A DNA stretch of 64,000 nucleotides from positions 650,501-714,500 of the forward strand of contig JAPYXD010000608.1 of assembly GCA_030998225.1 (NCBI GenBank), given 5' to 3'. The notes under the pieces are model-generated. The model worked only from the letters and a program-made list of their open reading frames with translations, ran no database searches and was not told the DNA's origin. This stretch comes from Diplolepis rosae (lineage: Eukaryota > Arthropoda > Insecta > Hymenoptera > Diplolepididae). Shown piece after piece: positions 56,701-64,000 of this stretch. The translations under genes and the position numbers were made by a program. Positions within the stretch are counted from its first letter, which is position 1. Each line of letters begins with the position of its first letter.

Positions 56701-57299
56701 TTTTTCAAAATTAAGCACCAGGTCCCTGTTCGGGCGCCAGTTAAAAAATATCAAATTTGGTTAAATTTTAAATTTATATATTTTATTTAACTCCTGTATT
56801 TTAATATCTTTGAAAAAAAAGGCTACACGAAGGTGGAGCAGTTTTCAAAGTATTTTCTTCCGTCAAACAAAAAAAAGTGAAATAAAACTCACCATGGTTT
56901 TCTAATGTACCTGAAGTTCTGTACGTTCAGATGAACGAAATGCAAAAAAAATTTTTTTTTTTTTTTCAATTTTGGTGATGCAGTTTGATTCATAGATGCA
57001 AATAAGTAATGCCTATGCACAAAAAAGTGAAAAGAAATTTTGATTAGGGGATAAAACAACCCCGTTTATAATAACAGTTTCAAGAGCAACACAATATACC
57101 AGAATGACGCGGTTGTTACTCAATTTTTTAAAATTTTATTTACCGTGAAATTCTCTTTTTTTATACCAAGTAATCTGAGTGGGGTAAGAAAATCCGGACG
57201 CACCCTTAAAAGCCACCCTACCTACAAACAAACCACTAATCGTCCAGAATGACGTGGTTGTTACACAATTTTTATAAATTTTATTGACGATAAAATACG

Positions 57300-57356
57300 C
57301 TTTCGACTGCGCTGGGATTCGAGCCGATGTCTTTCGATTACCGGTAGACTGTACCT
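57300..57356 (-). repeat. tRNA-like fragment (possible SINE or tRNA pseudogene)
   Basis: Minus strand: GTACAGTCTACCGGTAATCG, then AAAGACATCGGCTCGAATCC. The part GGCTCGAATCCC fits the RNA polymerase III B box and T arm (GGTTCRANYCC), and AGTCTACCGGTAATCG looks like a D-arm/anticodon-arm remnant. Too degraded to assign an isotype. Lies in the loop of the foldback. Confidence 0.4.
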
Positions 57357-57496
57357 GGAAAATAAATATAATTTTTTAAAATTATATATTTCATCAGTTC
57401 GTTTTTCGCGTATCGTTTGTGTCTTGCACGAAATCGAGGGAAACATAATTGTCGATTTTGGCTAAGCAGCTGACAGCGTGAATTCCAAGCTTTCAA

Positions 57497-57925
57497 GGGT
57501 GCGTCCGGATTTTCTTACCCCACTTAGATTACTTGGTATAAAAAAGAGAGTTTTATGGTAAATAAAATTTACAAAAATTGAGTAACAACCACGTCATTCT
57601 GGACGATTAGTGATTTGTTTGTAGGTAGCGTGGCTTTTAAGGGTGCGTCCGGATTTTCTTACCCCATCCAGATTACTTGGTATAAAAAAGAGAGTTTTAT
57701 GGTAAATAAAATTTACAAAAATTGAGTAACAACCACGTCATTCTGGACGATTAGTGATTTGTTTGTAGGTAGGGTGGCTTTTAAGGGTGCGTCCGGATTT
57801 TCTTACCCCATCCAGATTACTTGGTATAAAAAAGAGAATTTTACGGTAAATAAAATTTTAAAAAATTGAGTAACAACCGCGTCATTCTGGTATATTGTGT
57901 TGCTCTTGAAACTGTTATTATAAAG
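57497..57925 (+). repeat. 144-bp tandem repeat, three units
   Basis: GGGTGCGTCCGGATTTTCTT begins at about 57497, 57641 and 57785, a constant period of 144. Units differ by single bases (ttagattac/ccagattac, gcgtgg/gggtgg). The third unit runs into the mirror of the left arm after about 100 bp. Confidence 0.88.
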
Positions 57926-58090
57926 GGGGTTGTTTTATCCCCTAATCAAAATTTCTTTTCACTTTTTTGTGCATAGGCATTACTTATTTGCATCTATGAA
58001 TCAAACTGCATCACCAAAATTGAAAAAAAAAAAAATTTTTTTTGCATTTCGTTCATCTGAACGTACAGAACTTCAGGTACATGGTTTTCT

Positions 58091-59647
58091 AGTTCTAGTT
58101 GAACCGATTTTGGCAGTAAAAGAAAATGCATTCAGAGAATACGAGCTCCGTTGTGAAATTTCCTACCCAAAAAAATTAAAAATATTATAGTATATATTCT
58201 GGGGAAATCTAACAGTGGTTTTCGCGGAGGAAGGACTACCACCTGCAAGTAAAAAAGTTGAGCAAGAAGTATATATTAAGACATAATTATAACTTAAATA
58301 TAAATAAATAAATAATATAAGTATAACAATAAATAGCGTTCTAATCATGAAAATTATCTTTGCTATTGAAACTGATAGCATGCCAAGGAAATTTTCGATT
58401 ATAAAGCCTGTAAAGGAGAGTAGGTGAACGAAAAAATAATGAGAAAAATAGTATAATGAACATAATAAGACTAATCTATTCAATCCAGGAGGAGTAGTCT
58501 AATAACCAATCACAAACAAGCAAAAGACCAATATTGTCTATTTTGTATATTATTTTATTTATTCAAAAGAATAAATGTTTAATTTATTGTGTTCACGAAA
58601 AAAGCCCTAAGATTTCAAACTGGAATTATTTAATTTTGATATGTGATAAGTACATATAATTAATGATTAATATAATTCAATCATCCTCACCTAAAAATAA
58701 TCATTATTCAGTTCAAGTCCGATCAATTTCCGCCCGATTTTGATCGCCTCTTCCGATGCCATTTTATGTACATTCACTCATACTATTTAGGCTTCTCCGC
58801 TGGTACGTTCATAATATGTTGCTAGTATAATACAATGAAATATTAAAAATCTTCTCTAGCGGGGATGTTCGTTTACTTTTAAGTTCCTAAAATTCGCCCT
58901 AGGTTCAGCCTCGAAGCTTAAAACTTACGTGACTTGTACTGGGCACTCATAGTTTTCACGTAATTGTTAGATAACAGTTCTGTCAAAATTTCACCGATAT
59001 AAGTGTCACAGTGACAGAACAAGAAACGTTGTGTAATAGTCCCACGACTGTTACATAGTGTTTTCTGTTTTGTAACTGCAACATTTATATGCAAAAAAAA
59101 ATTTATCTCTTATACAAATAAGTAAATATAGACTACGAGACCCTTCGAGATAAAATGGGCATGACAGGATATAACAAAAAATGCAGTAAACCTCAATTTT
59201 GTGATTTCTTATAAAGTACGGTAGATATTGTTCATTAATCGTTTGAGTCCCAAGCAGCGCGATCGCGCTCTTCAGATTTTGTGTCGATCCTCTTCGCAAT
59301 TGATAAAGACAAGCGCTATCGCGCTGTTTGGCGTTTTTCGACTATTTTTTTTTTTCAAATGACCCCTGGGACTCAAACGGTTAATAAAATTAAGAGGTCA
59401 TAAACAGATAGAGTTAGAGAAATAAAAAACTTACTGTGGAAAACTAAGATGCGTAGTACACTGATTCCCTTTTACACGTAAGCCAAAAATCCATCTTTAA
59501 TATTAGCATAGGAAAAACACTTAAGGGCAAAGAATCTTCTTCAGAGTCCCCTCCCACTTCCTGTCATAGTTAACATTTCATACATACAATTGGTTGCAGC
59601 TGTTAGTCTTGAAGAAAGTAATTAACCAGTTGCATTTTCTGTTTCAG
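58091..59647. other. Intergenic and probable 5' region of the RS-rich gene
   Basis: 58091-58700 is AT-rich without a gene. 58860-59050 is somewhat GC-richer and could hold an upstream exon or promoter of the gene with the acceptor at 59647, but I cannot place either. 'gcagcgcgatcgcgctcttc' (59253) and 'aagcgctatcgcgctgtttgg' (59312), with tgggactcaaacg/cgtttgagtccca outside, form an inverted repeat at 59242-59382. Confidence 0.35.
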
Positions 59648-60882
59648 GCCACTTTCACTTTCAGATGTTGATTTTTTAAGAAAATGAATTGTACAACGGA
59701 TATGAGTATTTCAGCAGAAAACACGAAAGAGGCTCCATTTCCTGTCAGTATGGATAATAACCTCCATCTTCAACCCTCAAAATCTGCTTTGCTTAGTGTA
59801 TCGCCAAGTTCACCATTAAATGAATCTCATTCACAGGAAACTTCAACAAAGAAATCATCCAGACCTCAGTCGAGCATAAGTTCTTCGACCGATGCTGAGG
59901 AAAGGGAAAACTTAAATTCTTTATCCTCAGAGTATGCGTCATTATCGTCTCAACCAAATTTAGTGGGTTCTGATCGAATTTCACGTTCTAAGTCAAAATC
60001 ACCGAACTCAAGATCTCGTTCTAATTCAAAAAGTAAAGAACGATCTTCTGCATCTCCAAATTCAAATCGTAGTCGTACTTCCAGATCATCATCGAATCAT
60101 CGTAGTGTTTCTAGTTCTAGTTCCGCCTCACGATACTCTGGTTCACGGTCTCGATCAAGGTCAAATTCGCTAAAAAAATTCAGCTCAAGATCAGTATCGC
60201 CAATGAGATCTAAATCAAGATCAATGTCGAGAAAAAGGTCTCAAACAAGGTCACCATCTCACAAAAGCTATCGGTCACGATCATTACAGAGATCTCGATC
60301 AAGATCTATTGTGAAGAAGAATTTCCGGCCAAGGTCACAGTCCCAGTCACAAAAAATATATCGATCACGTTCAAATTCGTTAGAAAGATTAGCCTCTGCT
60401 AGATCCAAGTCACTATCAAAATCAAGATCGCGATCTACTTCCTGCAAGTCTCTATCTAGATCACTATCTGGTTCAAGTTCGAGGTCAGGATCTAGAAAAT
60501 CAAGCATAAGTTCGAGATCAAGGTCAAGATCAAGATCTCAGTCTAGATTAAAACGAGAATCTGAATCAAGGTCTCGTTCTCCTTCTGTATTCAAAAAGAA
60601 AAGAAGCCATAGTAGAGATTCCGTTAAAAATTCATATAAAGGAAAACAAATTTCATCAGACTCTGAAGATGAGAATGCATGCAGAGGAGCAAAAAAAGTT
60701 ACTCATCAATTATCTGATTCGGAAAATGAAAGTGGAGATAACAAACAACTTGATATAAATGAAGTTGCAAATGTTGTGCAGGGAGATGATGGTGAAAATA
60801 AAAAAAGTGAATCAAATGAAGTCTTGACAGAAAATAGAGATGACTCTGATGATGACGAAGAAGTAAACATAACTAATGAAAT
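59648..60882 (+). CDS. Long exon of an arginine/serine-rich nuclear protein
   Basis: Acceptor TTTCTGTTTCAG ends at 59647; ATG at 59684; donor AT|GTAAGT at 60883 after 399 codons plus two bases, so the gene continues to the right. Layout: residues 1-100 Ser-rich, acidic and polar; about 100-310 a dense RS domain (SRSRSRSNS, SRSKSRSMS, SRSRSRSRSQSRLKRES); about 310-400 acidic with SDSEDEN, LSDSENES and DDSDDDEE. RS domains bind splicing partners and are phosphorylated by SR kinases, so it is nuclear. Acidic SDSE repeats next to an RS region are also seen in insect IWS1-like elongation factors, whose conserved TFIIS-N-like domain would be downstream. I cannot confirm that. No RRM is seen in this exon. 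The repeated tca/aga/cga codons are not due to simple DNA repetition, so the domain is under protein-level constraint. Confidence 0.8.
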
Positions 60883-63115
60883 GTAAGTAATATTCATTAT
60901 TTTTAATGCTACATTATTTTATTATTGTATTATTATGGAAGGAGTACTAAGTAATTTACTTCGTGTAAGGTTTATCTTTCTATTTTGTGTTGCTTCTTTT
61001 AGACAGTTTACGAAACAGTATTCAGAAAATAGATACAAACCATAATTTTGTAATTTTCTGCTTACATTTCCCAAAAGTTACCACGACACTTATATTAGAC
61101 TACAAAGCAATTAAAAACGATTTCAAATTTTTTTACTACAAACAAAAATGTTTTAAAAGAAAATAAGAAGCTTCATTAATTTTCAGTTCCTTTTTTTCTC
61201 TCTTACTCTTCACAGACACTCATAAATCGATAAACTACAAACTTTTATTCATTTTTAAATATCATTTAATTGTTCAAACAATCTATTTTTCACAAAATAT
61301 CGCTTATTTGTGCCACTTTTTAAATTCTATGATCTTATTTATTACGCTCTAAAAAAATTCAACTTTTTTTATTGTAAAATGGATAGTGTCTATTGTTTGT
61401 TAAAGGTTTTTTCATCCTGAACATAATTTTGTAATCAGAAATAACTCATCACATCCTGAAATGGGTGAATAACATACCTGAGATATGTTACATAGTTTTT
61501 TACATATGTGTTACCAGATATGTCATTCGATATAAAGCATTTGATGCTTATTCCCTGCTCGTACAGTAAAGCACGACGTACGTGCGAAAATGCATCACTA
61601 TGACCGTACTTTGTGATGGTCGCATGAATGCGAGCTCAATGCTCACACTTTTCCGACATGTGTGTGATCACCGTGTTTTGGAAGTACGCAACGCACAAAT
61701 GCAGGCACCATGAATACGGTTTGCATTAATGCGGACAAAATTTTCGCACGGTGCGCGCATGTTGGAGGCATGCGTGTGGATTATATAAAATTGTCACGTT
61801 TAGTGACTTTCTGACAAGGCAATTTCAGGTGTGGTGCTTTTAATCGCATTTTTAAAGTTGAATTTTCTGTCTGCTAACAAGTTATGGTTAGCACATCGTT
61901 CTATCAAGTTTAAATCGAAGTATAGTCGCATATTAGTCTTAACACTTATTCTAAAAGTGAGTATTTGGGGTAATTATGCTATTTTGGGGTAAATTATGCT
62001 ACATGTATAGTAAATAAGAGATTATTTCCCTAATTTCCACACGCTTTCAGGTTAGAACTTACATTGCTCTCGCACTAAGTGTTTTTTTCATGCCTTCATC
62101 CACGTGCCTTACTCTATGTGCGACGCGTGTGCACCTCTATGAAAGACACATCTGCGCCATCTTAAGGCACATTGTGCGGATTAATCGGTATGCACGCCTT
62201 CATCTTGAGCAACGCGTCACAACCCATTACTGATCATGTAAAGTTTTTCTGAGATATTTATTATTTGAAGTGTTAGTACGGACGAAATCAAGTCTAGTGG
62301 CCACTCGAACATAAAATTAAAAAAAAAAGACAAGAGACAATCCCAACAGATACAATTCACGTTAAAACTCATTATCTCAAGACAGTTAAAACTTTCAAAC
62401 AATAAAAGAAATAAAAAATAACAATTTTATGAAGTTAAATGAATTGAGTAAGTAACCTGACAACATGTAGGTCCTTCAAGTTGATTTTCTTACTTCACAT
62501 GCATGTTCCCTGTAGCTAAAATTACGATGGGGTCAACGGTGATATATGAACGGTGATTTCATGCTTGAGCTGGCGTTTGTTTTACAGGACAATGTTCGAA
62601 CAATTGTAGTCTATCAGAATAATCCTGTCCCAATACAAGAAATAGTGTTCATTCTCAACAACTTTTATTGGGACTTATCTGTAGTAACGCGTCGATTCTT
62701 GTGTCAATTCCAAGTTTAAGACCAAAAAATTAATTTTTCATTCTCTCGCTATAAGTGCGAGTAGGACGAACTTATGCGAATGCATATTGCTATCAAACTC
62801 GCACTCATATCCCTATTATCCACCCCTCTTATAGTCACTCTGTTTATGGAACTGCTTTTTGGGTAAAAGTAGTTCTAAGCGGGAAATTCCAAGAGAAAGA
62901 TTTTGTTTTTTTTGCTCAAATATGTAATATCAGGGCGGCTGCTCGACCGGAAAACCGGGAATTTTCTGTGACCTGGACAAATTGGGAAATTAACAGGAAT
63001 TTTAAAAAATTTTTAATAAAAAACGATTTTATTTGTGCAAAGCAAGCAAGCAACTTGAGTGCAGGAGTGTGAAGCAGCCTCAGGCCTAGATGGACTCCAG
63101 AACCACCAAAATATA
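60883..63115. other. Probable intron of the RS-rich gene; no exon recognised
   Basis: AT-rich up to 61500, a GC-richer stretch 61550-62230 with 'gcgcgcatg', 'cgcacaaatgcaggcacc' and similar text, then AT-rich again. No ORF shows the continuation of the RS-rich protein. ORF 62755-63072 resembles nothing I know. Confidence 0.4.
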
Positions 63116-63449
63116 TCAGGTGTACAAATAAGTTTCCGCCGTTTTTTTATCAAAAATTGGGTATTTATCGTGAAAGAACGAAACCTTATGTTTTATTCGA
63201 AGTATTGTCCATCTTATTGTTCTTCTTGCGTTTGGCACGAATCTTGACCCTTTCATGCTTCCAATTCCGCGTCTTCGTACACTTTCGGCCTTCCGCTACT
63301 ACTTCTCCCACTTAAAGCGTCCTCACCATAATATTTTTCTACAAGCAATCGATACGCCTCAGCTGCAGATTTCTTCAAATTGAAGAAGTAAATCAAAAAG
63401 TCCCGCAAATGACGCTTATTCGGCTGAAAAAACTTATTTGTACACCTGA
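63116..63449 (-). mobile_element. Internally deleted mariner, 334 bp
   Basis: Termini TCAGGTGTACAAATAAGTTT at left and AAACTTATTTGTACACCTGA at right, perfect 20-bp inverses, with TA on each side (63114-63115, 63450-63451). Minus strand keeps the transposase N-terminus: LRDFLIYFFNLKKSAAEAYR, then ALSGRSSSGRPKVYEDAELEA, ending in a stop. Everything from the second HTH onward is mostly deleted. Confidence 0.9.
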
Positions 63450-63451
63450 TA

Positions 63452-64000
63452 TATTATATGCATTGAATAAATATATATATTGGACCACTAATAGGAAAAA
63501 TATGGGGTGATAATGTCGTTACCAAGGCTTGACTTGACACATTTGTCCAAGTATTGGCCAAGACTGGTTACCGGTCTCAAAAGATCGGGAAAAGCTTTAC
63601 TATCAGTACTGGATGATTATTGACTATTTATCGTTCCTCTCAAGGCATGGGATACCAACATTTCTTCAGGATGGGGAAATTTTTTTACCTATGTATATTA
63701 ATTTTTTTGCACAAAATACTAATCAGTGTTTTATTCGAAAAAATTATTTTTGAATTAAATAAATATTAATTTTAATAAATTGAAGAGGACCCCATTGGGC
63801 GTTATTCAATTTGGAATTGTTATCATCAGAACAAAAATATCATTAATCTTTAATAAACTCCATCTAAAATTGAGTTCATTAACTTTAAATGCATAAAAGT
63901 GTTTATTGTAACCATAATCATAAAAATATTTTGCGATTATATCAAAGTCGTTTGTTGCATCCAAAATAACGTGTTGTACGATGTGAAACTGAAGTTCCTG
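63452..64000. other. AT-rich DNA, no feature recognised
   Basis: Nothing coding or repeated was seen against the rest of the window. Confidence 0.4.

Larger units (their letters stand above)
56880..58090. repeat. Foldback repeat with an internal 144-bp tandem array
   Basis: The left arm (56880-57260) and right arm (57880-58090 and the tandem units) are inverse: 'tgtacctgaagttctgtacg' at 56906 against 'cgtacagaacttcaggtac' at 58061, and 'ataacagtttcaagagcaac' at 57069 against 'gttgctcttgaaactgttat' at 57900. No coding capacity. Confidence 0.8.

Noticed and set aside
57300..57356. Functional tRNA gene on the minus strand
   Set aside because: Only a B-box/T-arm-like part is recognisable; acceptor stem and anticodon arm cannot be paired, so at most a relic.
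60268..60507. Asp/Leu-rich ORF on the minus strand (DLDLDSDLD)
   Set aside because: Antisense shadow of the RS-rich coding repeats.

Overview
This is a eukaryotic window, AT-rich and packed with transposons. Spliced genes, animal-type transposon families (R1-clade non-LTR, Ty3/gypsy, piggyBac, mariner/Tc1, hAT, THAP-transposase/YqaJ elements) and a Ddi1 gene with several introns point to an arthropod, most likely an insect. Hymenoptera is a guess from overall character and is not proven by anything here.

Only two host genes are supported. (1) Ddi1 (ubiquitin-like shuttle and retroviral-type aspartic protease; rngo in Drosophila) lies on the minus strand. Exon 1 is 35160-35421, exon 2 is 10630-10857 and exon 3 is 10300-10554. 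All three junctions have GT donors and the phases match exactly. The catalytic DSG is split by the last intron seen, and the rest of the protease must lie left of base 1. Intron 1 is 24.3 kb and is almost all mobile DNA. (2) An arginine/serine-rich nuclear protein has one long exon on the plus strand (59648-60882), with an acceptor before it and a donor after it; the family is not certain.

Layout: 1-6.3 kb, a repeat interrupted by a near full-length but broken R1-clade retrotransposon (about 5.4 kb, 14-bp target duplication). 6.4-9.6 kb, a small MITE, then a palindromic piggyBac derivative carrying a nested Tc1-like remnant. 10.3-10.9 kb, Ddi1 exons 3 and 2. 12.1-18.4 kb, a Ty3/gypsy LTR split by a 5.9 kb two-gene DNA transposon (THAP/DDE transposase on plus, SWIM/YqaJ nuclease on minus), which is itself interrupted by a 285-bp MITE. 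18.4-22.1 kb, the decayed gypsy pol (minus). 24-27.9 kb, a hAT-like MITE, a Mutator-like transposase pseudogene, a TTAA MITE, and a mariner fused to a truncated R1 copy. 28.1-34.2 kb, a 6.1 kb hAT transposon with exact 8-bp target duplication. 34.3-34.6 kb, a foldback MITE. 35.2-35.4 kb, Ddi1 exon 1. 36-39 kb, unassigned. 39.3-40.2 kb, a second copy of the repeat hit by the R1 element. 40.5-47 kb, stacked inverted-repeat elements. 48.8-49.5 kb, a small hAT derivative. 52.7-56.1 kb, a long-TIR element with a nested TTAA MITE and a cluster of short palindromes. 56.1-58.1 kb, a mariner relic and a foldback containing a 144-bp tandem repeat. 59.6-60.9 kb, the RS-rich exon. 63.1-63.4 kb, an internally deleted mariner.

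The nesting gives a relative history: gypsy, then the YqaJ/THAP transposon, then its MITE; the simple-repeat family, then R1; mariner, then R1 fragment; foldback repeat, then hAT. No clearly new biochemical system was found. The most unusual material is the paired YqaJ/THAP transposon and several families of long foldback DNA.
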